Part shown: positions 1 to 8,663 of the stretch, in pieces
Numbering within the stretch: position 1 is the stretch's first letter
Layout: every line of letters starts with the position of its first letter
DNA from: SMXL01 sp036985715
GTDB lineage: Bacteria > Bacteroidota > Rhodothermia > Rhodothermales > UBA10348
NCBI GenBank assembly: GCA_036985715.1
Contig: BTQE01000086.1
Span: 1-14,576, forward strand
Direction of reading: 5' to 3'
Length of the DNA: 14,576 nt
Notes under the pieces: model-generated
Told to the model about the DNA's origin: nothing
Database searches by the model: none
What the model saw: only the letters and a program-made list of their open reading frames with translations
Program-made: the position numbers and the translations under genes

Positions 1-290
1 TCATCGTCGTCATCGTCGTTGTTGAAATTAGAATCCGGAAGAAGGACACAGACGCCTTCGAGCTGACGCAAACGTACAAGAATCGCTTCACGTCGATCTG
101 GAAGCGAGTTTTCGTCATCATCCAGGTCCCGGTTGTCGCCGACACCGTCGCCATCGACATCCAGTTGCTCAGCCGGATCGAGCGGGAAGGCGTCTACGCC
201 GTCAAGTGCTCCATCATCGTCTGTATCCGGATCGTTCGGATCGGTACCGATGACGGCCTCTTCATCGTCACTGAGACCATCATGGTCTGT
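1..290 (-). repeat. TSP3-like calcium-binding Asp-rich repeats ending in a poly-Asp run
   Basis: In frame: DTDHDGLSDDEE, DPNDPDTDDDGALDG and DVDGDGVGDNRDLDDDENSLPD-like text, matching calcium-binding thrombospondin type 3 repeats. These often sit as a rigid linker before the C-terminal sorting domain of exported Bacteroidota proteins. The last visible codons are NN followed by five Asp and a partial GA, encoded by GAC/GAT triplets at 1-17. The frame continues beyond the window. Confidence 0.82.
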
Positions 291-3200
291 GTCGACACCG
301 AACGTAATCTGCGTGAGCCCGGTAGACGTAGAACTCGTAACCAGGATCGTGTTGCGTCGAGCATCGAAGACGAGCGCTTCAGGCTCATCCTGCACCGGAA
401 TCGTGTCCGTGAGCGTGAGCGCGAAACCGGTTGAGACGGTGGGATCGTTTACGAAACCCTTACCAGCACTCGCTCCAGAAGGCGTACCCGTTGCGCTGAA
501 TCCGACCTGGTACACATCGACGGCACTGATTTCCTGAAGTGTATTCGGATCGAGCCGCACCGTCGTCACATACAGAAAAGTACCGTCGGGGCTCAATTCC
601 AACTCGCGAGCAGATGCTTCTGAGCTTACGCGGGCCACGACTTGGTACGGGGTCGGAGAATCGCTCGCGATGTTGATCCAGAGGATTTCCCCGGCCATTG
701 TCGTCACGAAAGCAGATGTACCATCTGGCGAGATTTCCACATCGTTGGCGGGCGTCTCACTACTGACACGCGCTACCGCCCGGTTATAGAGTGAGGAAGA
801 TGGATTAATATCGAATACCTGGATTCCAGCTGTCCCCGTTGCGATTGCACGCGCTCCGTCCGGTGTGATCTCGATGTCGCGATATGCAGATTCCGAAGAG
901 ACGCGAGTGCCATCCGGATTGATCACCGTATCACGGGAAGCCTCTTCCGAGGAGATTCGCGCGACAACTTTATTGACGCCGCCACTAGCGGGATCACCGT
1001 CGATAATGGAGATACCTTTCGAGGTGAACTCTGCCACGTAGATCCGGGTGCCGTCCGGTGTGACGGCCACACCCGTCGGGTTCAGGCCGACCGGTACGGT
1101 GGCGATGACGGTGTTCGTTGTAAGGTCTATAATGGACACTGTGTGATCGCTGAAGTTCGTCACGTATGCTCGCGTTCCGTCAGCGTTAATGGCGATCTTG
1201 AGTGGGAATTCTCCTACCGGGATGTCGGTGCCGAACGTGGTGCTGACCAGATCGAGAACTCCGACCGTTCCTGTGGCCGGATGCGTGATGTACGCGCGTG
1301 ATCCATCCGGGACGAGCTCCGTATCTCGCGAGGACGTTTCGCTGGTGATCCTGCTCACCGCCTCGTCGGTGCTCGTATTCGGTACGATGATTTCGAAGAT
1401 CAGGCCGTTGCTTGGCGCGCCGCCACCAATCGTAACCTGCAATAGACCGGAGATCGCGTTCGCGGGCACCATCGTTTCGATAGTAGTGAGATCGGCCGAA
1501 TTCACTTGAGCCAGAGTACCGTTAAAGGAAACCTGGACATTGGCGGGGTTGGCGTCAAACCCAGCGCCCGTAATTACGACGATCGAGCCCACCACTCCAG
1601 TGAGTGGAGAAACCGAGACAATTACCGGATTCACGACCAATACGGAGGTCTGGAAGCTCGCGTTGAGAGGATTAACGAGCTGCTCTCCTGGTAGTGATTT
1701 GTCCAAGACACCATTGGTGACTTGAATCTGATAGGTTTGACCGAACATCAGGTCGTAGTCTGGTCGAAATACAACACGGGAGTCTTCGTAGAGAAATTCG
1801 AACGTACCCGGGACGAGCCCGTTGCCCGGACCGACGAGTTGTACCGTAGTGAGATCGATCGACGCGGGGTCGACGCCCTCCGAGAAATCCAGCACAACTG
1901 GCGTCGCCACGGTTACGCCGGTAGCGCCGTCTGATGGACCGAAATCAAGCAGTACCGGAGGAGCCATGGCGATAGTCGAGAAGGATCGCATCACGGGCAA
2001 ACCCATCAATCTTCCGGAAGCATCGCTTACGCTACCATCAATTCGAATCTCGTACGTAGACGATTCCAGCAGCATTTGGTCTGGAATGAACTGCGCAACA
2101 CTGAAATCCAGATCTCTGTCTGCGACTACCGTTCCGACGACCGTCAGCCCCCCGGTTGTGAGAGTAATGGCCCCATCACTGAGAAGGGACTGCGGATCCA
2201 TCGATTCGGAATAAAGGATGGCAACTGAGGCCTCAGGAAACACATTGGTAAGTTCAATCGGTAGACCCGAAACCGGATCTACCTCAATCGCATTCTCTCC
2301 TACACTTACGCCGGTAACGACGGGGTCGTCCAGGTCAGCGCCTTCTGTCATAAACGAGAAAGAGACCACGGCGCCCGGAGTATTGTCAAGCAGATTCCCC
2401 CGCAGGTCCGTAACCGTACCAGGCACGTCCAGGCGGTACTGGGTACTGGGGACCATTGTGGTCGCCAGGGATAAGATGACAAGCTGGTCGTCATCGTCGA
2501 AAATTGGTGTTGGCGAGAATGTATTCACGACCGTCGATCCTGTCGGGTCGAACTCGTGGAGTAGGATCAGAACTGTAGAACGCACGACTTTTTCCGAAAA
2601 GCGGATGGCAAAGTCACTTTCTGTGGGCACAGCCGTCGCCCCATCCGTTGGAAACAAACTCGCGATTGTCGGCGGTGTCAGGTCTCGGTTTGTAATGATG
2701 TCGATTCCGGAAACAACTCCGTTTACGGTGATGATTGCGAAGGCCGAGGCATCGTCGACGGTCGGATCGTTTGATTCGTCTGTTGGACCGTTATAGAATT
2801 CGTTCAGGAATGAGCGATTCGTTGAGATATCCCCCAGATTCGGGCTGACCGCTTCTGGGACCAGCGGAAATCCGAATACATCTCCGTCGAGTGGCTGGAT
2901 CGATACTTTGTAGTTTGCAGCCGGAAGACCTGGAATTAAATAAGACCCGTCCAGCGCTGAATAAGCATGGACAGATTCCTGCGTCGCAACATCCGTTGCA
3001 ATGACGAGAGCACCGGCGATCACAGCACCGGGAATATCGGATTCTCCATCGTAGACCGTTCCCGATATAGATCCGAGAGACGGAAACGTTGCTGGATCCG
3101 GATAACGGAAGCTGATCCAGGCGATATCGTCTTTTTCGAGTGAGCGTGCCTCTTCCCGGTCCGGCAGTGCGAAAAACATCGTTGCTTCCGGGACGCCGCT

Positions 3201-6200
3201 GTGGATCATACCGAGAGTATGCCCGGCCTCGTGTGTCCCGACAGCTTCGATATCGAATAAGCCTGGAAACGTGTCGGTGCCAAAATTGAACTGCACCCCA
3301 TTCAAAACCATATCCAGAAAATCCGGATTGAATACGATATCCGCATCCACGATGACCGCTTCATCAGAGGAGCTACCGAATTCGATGCGTTTCGCTGCGA
3401 TCGCGAGAACAAATGGCGGGATTGGAAACTGGTCGTCCGAGAACGTGACCAGGTTGATTCCGTCATTCGGGTCCGCCAATCGGACAGACGTTGTGCCTCC
3501 GTCTGTAAACGTCACACCAGCAGTCGAAACGTCCGACCAATTCTGGAAGGCGTTGCGGACGGCTGTAAAATCTGACCCGTCGCTGATGGTAGGAGCACCG
3601 TCCTCATGAATCACGTAGGTCATCGAGCCTCCCACCTGGACCTGACGAAGGGGAGCCGACACCTTAACGATATCGCCGCGGGATCCATCAGCATAATACA
3701 ACCGGCCTTCATCGTCGAATGACAGGTTGTTGAACTGACCTCCTCCGAGACCGGAGACGAATGGTACCATCACGGCCGACTGCACTGAGGCCGTCATGAT
3801 TTCGGAAAGGGTCGCGACGAATATATCGCCATTCGTACCTATGTCCACACCAACAGGATTATCCAGACCTGAAAACAGGACCTCGGCGTCCGCATAATTT
3901 ACGGGGAAGGATGTGACAGACGACAGATCAATACGCAACACCTGCTCTGTTAGCTGGGTCGCGAAATACATGAAGCCGTCATCGTCGAAAGCTATGCCCT
4001 GCGGGTTGATATTATCTGTGTCCGGGAATAGGACAATCACTTCAGGAACCGGACTTAAAGAACTCGGATCAACACGGGAAATCCTCTCACCGACCGCACC
4101 GAGTACTTCGCTGAAATAGAGCAAGCCGTCGGGACCGATTGCCAGATGGGTCGGCCCGTTCAGTCCGGAAAGCCATGGTGTAGTTGCGGTTGCGTCTGTT
4201 CCAGGTGTCGTTGTCGTCAGATCAAACAGATAGATCGCTCCCGCATCCAGGCCTGAAACGAACAACTTCGGATTATCTGTGACGGCTACATCGATGGGGC
4301 GCGGGATACCGAATACAAATGGTCCGACATCCATCTGATTACCATCCGAATCGTAACGCAGGACCTCACCCGAGTTGACACTGGAAACGTAGACCGTTCC
4401 GTCGGCCGCAATATCGATACCCTGAGGTGCAGCGAGTCCAGTATCGATTACTGTGAAGATGTAGCCGCTCGGTACGATGACTTCCGGTAGAATGCATGCG
4501 GAAAATTCTGAGGTGTTGCCGTCAACGTCGGTCGCGGTTGCCGAAACGGTTCGTCCAACTACTCCCGCTACGGATAGCGGCGCCTCAAACGTCGCTGTTC
4601 CGGCGCCGTCCGCGATCACGTCGACGTGTCCCAGGAAGAAGCGACCTTCTCCGTTACCGGATGCGTCACAGGTTTGACTAGCGTAAAACTCAATCCGTGC
4701 GGCCGCACCCGGTGCGGTGTCTAGAAACCCCGAAATCGTTCCGGTCGGGCCCACGAACCGGGCGTTTTCCAGGACGGGGTAATTCATTCCGAGGTTGGCA
4801 CCTCCGTCGAGGTCGCCGGCGTCATTTGTGTCGACGACTCCTGGAGTGTCGCCGTTGCGTACGAGATCGATGCCGAGCCCCGCATTGGCATAAATCCGGT
4901 TTCCGAGGATGGAGTTGCCCGTAACGGGATTATTAGCGTCGTTCTCATCGACCAGAACTCCGACGCCACGATTGAAGCTGATTACGTTTCCCGTTCCAAC
5001 TGACGTGCCGCCGATCTGGTTGTCAGCGCCACCGATGAAGATGCCTGAGTCATTGGGTAAAGCGGCTGAGAAGGGAGCGTTTACACCGATGTAATTGTTT
5101 TGAACCGTATTGTTGGATGCGTCCGCGTCGAGAGAGAGTCCGAATCCAGTGTTGTCCGCAATAACATTGACGTCGTCCAGATTGGGACCGCCAATGAGGT
5201 TTCCGAAGCCACCGTTGATCACGATGCCGCTTTGAGCATTGCCCATGGTGACGGTTCCGGTGACATCGGTACCAATGTAAACGCCTTCAACGACGTTATC
5301 CGAGCCGGGTGTCGGTAGCACGTAGTTGAGTTCCAATACATTGATGCCGCCTGGGACAAACACGCTTGTTTGAGTCCGCATGTCGACGTCAACTGTGGCC
5401 CCGCCAACGGTGTCAGTCAATCGGAGCGCGCCGAAAGCGGGAAACTGTGACGGATCCCACTCGATCAGTGCATCGCCCGTTACTACGTCAAACTGAATCG
5501 TCCACGTGTGGCTCAGGTCGAAGGACGATCGAAAATCCGACGTAAGATCTGCAACGCCGGTCGTGAAGCGGACGTCGAACGCCCCTGTCGGTGGTGGTGG
5601 TGGTGCGGAAACGTCTTCACCAGCATCAAATCCGTCGCTGGATGTGGGCGACAGGCCAAGCATGAGATCTGCGCTCTGGGTCTGTCCCGCATTCGAAACG
5701 GTTAGTGTCGCTGCGAATTCTTCAAACGGGTTTCCTCGCTCCATCCAAATTCCCGCATGAGAGAAGCTGTGGATGGCCAGTCCTCGTACGACGACACCCG
5801 CCGTCTCGATAAATAATCCGCTCGCTTCGGCGGCGACGACTCCGTCCAATTCAATCATGAGGATGGCGTTTGACCCCAAACCGAATCCGAGTGTATTGGG
5901 CGCCGCACCAGGCTGCGAATAGCCGTCGATGAGTACGGCCTCCGTGATCGGAGGGAGTGCGGACGTCGGCTGTATTACGTGCGGACCAGCACCAGGTATA
6001 TCGAAGGAAATGGTATCGAATCCGCCACTCGGAACGCAGTCGCCACCGGTGACGTCGGCGTTAGCGTTGGCCGTAAGGATGGCCTCACGCAAAGTACAAA
6101 AGGTGTTTCCTGGGGTATTTTCATCGCTGGCCGTATTGACAACGAGTGCCGAGACGGATAACGTAATTGTCTCGGAGAACAGAGTAAGACCAGGCAAGTC

Positions 6201-8654
6201 GGGGTGCGTAGCCTGAAGGGAGTACGCTCCCGCATCGGATACATCCGCGTCAGTAAGAGAGAGTGTTTCCACAGTGGCACCCGATACTGGAGCGCCGTCC
6301 AGGAACCACTGGAATTGCGTGTTTGTCCCGCCAACTGACGGGAACGACAGATCGATCATCCCGCCGGCTCCCACGACCGCGTCGAACGATGTGCCGAATG
6401 TAGCCTGCGGTGCATACTGGAATCCGGCGATACCTGCATTCGGCTCGAGGTCTTCCATGGTAAACCGGTTATTCTGGACCTGGAAGTCGCTCATCGCCGG
6501 GAGCGAACTGAAGTTGGGTAGCCCCGTCAGCTCATTGCCCTGGAGCCAGAGACGCGTGAGTTGGTCGAGCAGGGAGAAGGTCGTCAGGACATCCCCCGAG
6601 AGCTGATTATTCGCCAACTCTATCGACTGGATTGTCGGAATGCCGAAAACGCCTGGTGGAATTGAACCCGCTAATTGATTGTCCTGAAGATCCAACCCGG
6701 TAAGATTGGTCAGATTACCGAGGGTCGTCGGGATCGATCCTGTCAGCTGATTTTCGTTCAAATGCAACTGTTGGAGAGGGGTAATAGTGCCGAGCGACGC
6801 TGGTATGGACCCCGAGATTTGATTAATGTCGAGTCTCAAGGTCTCCAAATTTGTAAGATCTCCGAGGTCACCGGGTATTGTGCCGACCAGATTGTTGCCG
6901 CTAAGTATGACACGCGTCACGTTGCCGCTCGGGACAGTTACGCCAAACCAGGTGCTTACATCCGAATTGACGATCCAGTTGGTATTGTCGGTCCAGTTTG
7001 CACCGTCTGTAGCATTGTACAGGGCGATAAGTGCTTCTTTCTGCGTCTGGGGGATGCCCGTCACAGTTACCGTAATCGTCTCGCTCGAAAGCGCAAGTCC
7101 GGCTACGACAGAATTCGAAACCTCGACTGTATAGTCGCCGGCATCCGCTGGTCCAGCGCCCACAATGGAATAGCTGTCAGTAATGGCGCCTGGAATGGGA
7201 AGCCCATCGAGAGACCATTGATACAGGTTGAATGCGCCGCCAACGGGCACAGTCAACGTACGATTATCTTCTGGGTTGAGAGCAATTATCTCCACAGTTC
7301 CAACGTTGGCCTGGGGAACATACGTGAAGCCCGGTATGGCGATATTTGGTTCGAGATCTTCGAACGTCAGGTTATTGTTCTGTACAGGGAAGCTGGTCAG
7401 TGCGGTGAGGCTTGACAAGTCCGGCAATCCGGTTAAGCTGTTCCCATTGAGTCGTAAGAGTTCGAGATTGACCAGTGATTGAAACGATCCAGGTACATCT
7501 CCCGTCAACAGATTTTGATACAGAGTCAACCAGGTAAGATTTAATAGATTGCCAAGTTCGACAGGAATTGATCCCGACAGTTGATTTTGACGGAGTTGTA
7601 ACTTCGTGAGGTTCGTGAGATTGCCAAGTTCGACAGGAATCGGTCCCGTCAGTTGATTGATGCTGAGAACCAGTTGGGTGAGGTTTGAGAGATTGCCCAG
7701 TTGCGCAGGAATCGGTCCCGCCAGTTGATTACCGCCGAGATTCAGAAAGGTGAGACTGACTAAATTACCCAGTACAGTAGGAATCGCTCCTGTCAGTTGA
7801 TTCTGTCCGAGGGCCAGGATCGAGACGTTGGTTAAATCGCCTAGTTCAGGAGGAATCGCACCCGTTAATAGATTGTTATTGAGGTCCAGTTGGGCGAGAT
7901 TAACGAGAGTGCCCAGCTCGGTGGGTATTGTGCCGACCAGATTGTTACTGTTAAGTATGACTTGCGTCACATTGTCACTCGCGACCGTTACTCCAAACCA
8001 GTTCGAGCCGTCCAGCGAGAGCCAGTTCGAATTGTTGGTCCAAGAAATGCCATTCGTCGCGTTGTAAAGGGCCACGAGTGCGGCCCGGTCAGTCTCGTTG
8101 AAGTCGTCATCCGTGATCGTCGTCGTCTGCTGCTGCACACCGTTTTCGGTTCCGTTCGTGACAGAAGTAATGTCGACAATGACCGTTTCGTCCGCCTCGT
8201 CGAGCGCGTCCTGATCGGCCGTGACCGTCATCGTAGCTGACAACGACCCGTTTGGGATCACAATGCTCGCGGAAGACGCTGTATAGTCAGTACCTGAGCC
8301 TATGGCAGGCCCGGTGAAACCGAGGCCAACCGTTACATCGAACGAGTATGTGCCTGAGAGAGTGGCAGTAAACGTGGCTACACCTGCCGCTTCGGCGATC
8401 GATGCGTTGTCGACCGACAACGTTACGCTCGGGAGCGGATCGGATGCCGGACCTATCGTATAAATGGAGCCCGGGCTGGAAATAAGTGATCCAACTGCAT
8501 TGCGAGCAACCACTACCGGAGCAGAAGATGAATTGACGCTACCAAGGACACTCGAGATAACTAGTATTCCGATAGAGCGAACGAATATCGTCTGTGCATG
8601 TCTCGCGAAAGCAACGCACGAAAATTTGAGAGCTGGTGCGCGTGAAATTGTCAT
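1..8654 (-). CDS. Giant modular secreted surface protein with internal matrixin-type zinc metallopeptidase (C-terminus beyond window)
   Basis: One uninterrupted frame of 2884 complete codons, still open at position 1. Start ATG 8654-8652 is preceded by AGGAGG at 8664-8669, 9 nt upstream. Approximate residues: 22-45 hydrophobic signal segment; 76-183 Calx-beta (ends TTTITDDD); 187-430 plant-type LRRs (24-residue NxLTGxIPxxLGNLxNL units); 450-533 Ig-like; 537-735 second LRR block; 750-836 second Ig-like; 837-975 CSLREA-type start (CTLREAIL) of a beta-helix; 978-1115 inserted domain (DGFDAGED, PPPPPTGAFD); 1117-1290 beta-helix resumes (NVVEGVYIGTDVTGT); 1395-1670 NHL/SMP-30-like propeller; 1677-1855 matrixin-like domain with HEAGHTLGMIH (zinc ligands H1808, H1812, H1818; base E1809) and a likely Met-turn in ATMFFALP; 1862-1930 carboxypeptidase-regulatory-like; about 1996-2340 three Big_5-like Ig domains; 2343-2425 IPT/TIG; 2430-2780 YVTN-like propeller; from 2785 TSP3-like calcium-binding Asp repeats, ending in a poly-Asp run at the edge. 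The role is inferred: a cell-surface or secreted adhesin with a peptidase. Anchoring is not visible; a type IX sorting domain may follow. Domains were assigned by eye. Confidence 0.93.
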   Translation of the reverse strand, partial: MTISRAPALKFSCVAFARHAQTIFVRSIGILVISSVLGSVNSSSAPVVVARNAVGSLISSPGSIYTIGPASDPLPSVTLSVDNASIAEAAGVATFTATLSGTYSFDVTVGLGFTGPAIGSGTDYTASSASIVIPNGSLSATMTVTADQDALDEADETVIVDITSVTNGTENGVQQQTTTITDDDFNETDRAALVALYNATNGISWTNNSNWLSLDGSNWFGVTVASDNVTQVILNSNNLVGTIPTELGTLVNLAQLDLNNNLLTGAIPPELGDLTNVSILALGQNQLTGAIPTVLGNLVSLTFLNLGGNQLAGPIPAQLGNLSNLTQLVLSINQLTGPIPVELGNLTNLTKLQLRQNQLSGSIPVELGNLLNLTWLTLYQNLLTGDVPGSFQSLVNLELLRLNGNSLTGLPDLSSLTALTSFPVQNNNLTFEDLEPNIAIPGFTYVPQANVGTVEIIALNPEDNRTLTVPVGGAFNLYQWSLDGLPIPGAITDSYSIVGAGPADAGDYTVEVSNSVVAGLALSSETITVTVTGIPQTQKEALIALYNATDGANWTDNTNWIVNSDVSTWFGVTVPSGNVTRVILSGNNLVGTIPGDLGDLTNLETLRLDINQISGSIPASLGTITPLQQLHLNENQLTGSIPTTLGNLTNLTGLDLQDNQLAGSIPPGVFGIPTIQSIELANNQLSGDVLTTFSLLDQLTRLWLQGNELTGLPNFSSLPAMSDFQVQNNRFTMEDLEPNAGIAGFQYAPQATFGTSFDAVVGAGGMIDLSFPSVGGTNTQFQWFLDGAPVSGATVETLSLTDADVSDAGAYSLQATHPDLPGLTLFSETITLSVSALVVNTASDENTPGNTFCTLREAILTANANADVTGGDCVPSGGFDTISFDIPGAGPHVIQPTSALPPITEAVLIDGYSQPGAAPNTLGFGLGSNAILMIELDGVVAAEASGLFIETAGVVVRGLAIHSFSHAGIWMERGNPFEEFAATLTVSNAGQTQSADLMLGLSPTSSDGFDAGEDVSAPPPPPTGAFDVRFTTGVADLTSDFRSSFDLSHTWTIQFDVVTGDALIEWDPSQFPAFGALRLTDTVGGATVDVDMRTQTSVFVPGGINVLELNYVLPTPGSDNVVEGVYIGTDVTGTVTMGNAQSGIVINGGFGNLIGGPNLDDVNVIADNTGFGLSLDADASNNTVQNNYIGVNAPFSAALPNDSGIFIGGADNQIGGTSVGTGNVISFNRGVGVLVDENDANNPVTGNSILGNRIYANAGLGIDLVRNGDTPGVVDTNDAGDLDGGANLGMNYPVLENARFVGPTGTISGFLDTAPGAAARIEFYASQTCDASGNGEGRFFLGHVDVIADGAGTATFEAPLSVAGVVGRTVSATATDVDGNTSEFSACILPEVIVPSGYIFTVIDTGLAAPQGIDIAADGTVYVSSVNSGEVLRYDSDGNQMDVGPFVFGIPRPIDVAVTDNPKLFVSGLDAGAIYLFDLTTTTPGTDATATTPWLSGLNGPTHLAIGPDGLLYFSEVLGAVGERISRVDPSSLSPVPEVIVLFPDTDNINPQGIAFDDDGFMYFATQLTEQVLRIDLSSVTSFPVNYADAEVLFSGLDNPVGVDIGTNGDIFVATLSEIMTASVQSAVMVPFVSGLGGGQFNNLSFDDEGRLYYADGSRGDIVKVSAPLRQVQVGGSMTYVIHEDGAPTISDGSDFTAVRNAFQNWSDVSTAGVTFTDGGTTSVRLADPNDGINLVTFSDDQFPIPPFVLAIAAKRIEFGSSSDEAVIVDADIVFNPDFLDMVLNGVQFNFGTDTFPGLFDIEAVGTHEAGHTLGMIHSGVPEATMFFALPDREEARSLEKDDIAWISFRYPDPATFPSLGSISGTVYDGESDIPGAVIAGALVIATDVATQESVHAYSALDGSYLIPGLPAANYKVSIQPLDGDVFGFPLVPEAVSPNLGDISTNRSFLNEFYNGPTDESNDPTVDDASAFAIITVNGVVSGIDIITNRDLTPPTIASLFPTDGATAVPTESDFAIRFSEKVVRSTVLILLHEFDPTGSTVVNTFSPTPIFDDDDQLVILSLATTMVPSTQYRLDVPGTVTDLRGNLLDNTPGAVVSFSFMTEGADLDDPVVTGVSVGENAIEVDPVSGLPIELTNVFPEASVAILYSESMDPQSLLSDGAITLTTGGLTVVGTVVADRDLDFSVAQFIPDQMLLESSTYEIRIDGSVSDASGRLMGLPVMRSFSTIAMAPPVLLDFGPSDGATGVTVATPVVLDFSEGVDPASIDLTTVQLVGPGNGLVPGTFEFLYEDSRVVFRPDYDLMFGQTYQIQVTNGVLDKSLPGEQLVNPLNASFQTSVLVVNPVIVSVSPLTGVVGSIVVITGAGFDANPANVQVSFNGTLAQVNSADLTTIETMVPANAISGLLQVTIGGGAPSNGLIFEIIVPNTSTDEAVSRITSETSSRDTELVPDGSRAYITHPATGTVGVLDLVSTTFGTDIPVGEFPLKIAINADGTRAYVTNFSDHTVSIIDLTTNTVIATVPVGLNPTGVAVTPDGTRIYVAEFTSKGISIIDGDPASGGVNKVVARISSEEASRDTVINPDGTRVSSESAYRDIEITPDGARAIATGTAGIQVFDINPSSSLYNRAVARVSSETPANDVEISPDGTSAFVTTMAGEILWINIASDSPTPYQVVARVSSEASARELELSPDGTFLYVTTVRLDPNTLQEISAVDVYQVGFSATGTPSGASAGKGFVNDPTVSTGFALTLTDTIPVQDEPEALVFDARRNTILVTSSTSTGLTQITFGVDTDHDGLSDDEEAVIGTDPNDPDTDDDGALDGVDAFPLDPAEQLDVDGDGVGDNRDLDDDENSLPDRREAILVRLRQLEGVCVLLPDSNFNNDDDDD
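560..1370 (-). repeat. YVTN-like beta-propeller repeats with recurring RVSSE motif
   Basis: Blade-like repeats in the giant protein show strands such as PDGTRxYVT and NTVIATVPVG, typical of YVTN propellers. The motif [VA]-x-R-[IV]-[ST]-S-E is seen at SRITSETSSRD, ARISSEEASRD, ARVSSETPAND and ARVSSEASARE, each followed by a P-D-G turn. A fifth copy (VSSESAYRD) follows NPDGTR directly without the usual intervening strands. The role is probably structural or protein-binding. Confidence 0.75.
3201..3233 (-). other. Zinc-binding metzincin active site (HExxHxxGxxH) inside the giant protein
   Basis: In frame with the 8654 start this segment reads HEAGHTLGMIH, the full HExxHxxGxxH consensus with all three histidines and the glutamate. 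About 8 residues later comes ATMFFALP, positioned like the matrixin Met-turn, then KDDIAWISFRYP, which resembles the end of matrixin domains (DDI..I..LYG). Upstream, YVIHEDG and AFQNWSDVSTAGVTF resemble the matrixin N-terminal strand and helix. No cysteine-switch propeptide was seen. The site is predicted to be catalytically competent. Confidence 0.88.
6450..7046 (-). repeat. Second plant-type leucine-rich repeat block (about 6 units)
   Basis: This block opens with the same cap as the first (ALIALYNAT, WTDNTNW, WFGVTV). Its ending also matches: QVQNNRFTMEDLEPN here against PVQNNNLTFEDLEPN in the first block. It has fewer units and more divergent ones. The two blocks are each followed by an Ig-like domain, so the unit LRR+Ig appears twice in tandem. 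Confidence 0.87.
6873..6950 (-). repeat. Copy A of a diverged 78-bp direct repeat
   Basis: It aligns without gaps to 7923-8000, exactly 1050 bp away, with about 11 mismatches in 78 bases by eye. It encodes the WFGVTV...NVTRVILSGNNLVGTIP segment of the second LRR block and is the best-preserved trace of the LRR+Ig duplication. Confidence 0.85.
7365..8096 (-). repeat. First plant-type leucine-rich repeat block (about 8 units)
   Basis: The block begins with a cap (ALVALYNAT, then WTNNSNW and WFGVTV). About eight units of roughly 24 residues follow, with consensus LGNLTNLTxLxLxxNQLTGxIPxE. At DNA level the 72-bp period is visible: an identical 23-bp stretch occurs at 7546-7568 and 7618-7640. Plant-type LRR arrays in secreted bacterial proteins usually form curved binding surfaces; the ligand here is unknown. 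Confidence 0.88.
7923..8000 (-). repeat. Copy B of a diverged 78-bp direct repeat
   Basis: Partner of 6873-6950. It encodes WFGVTV...NVTQVILNSNNLVGTIP of the first LRR block. Most differences are synonymous or conservative, which suggests selection on the protein after duplication. Confidence 0.85.
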
Positions 8655-8663
8655 CACTTATTC

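Noticed and set aside
2218..2796. A 192-codon plus-strand frame rich in Ser and Thr.
   Set aside because: Antisense to the Big_5-like domains of the giant gene; its composition is explained by the complement of Asp/Gly/Val-rich codons.
6675..7415. A 246-codon open frame on the plus strand.
   Set aside because: It is fully antisense to the LRR/Ig part of the giant gene, whose frame shows clear domains. The plus-strand product shows no family pattern and looks like a frame shadow.
7480..7960. Regularly spaced similar sequences that could suggest a CRISPR array.
   Set aside because: The period is 72 bp with no unique spacers, and the repeats translate in frame as 24-residue leucine-rich repeats.
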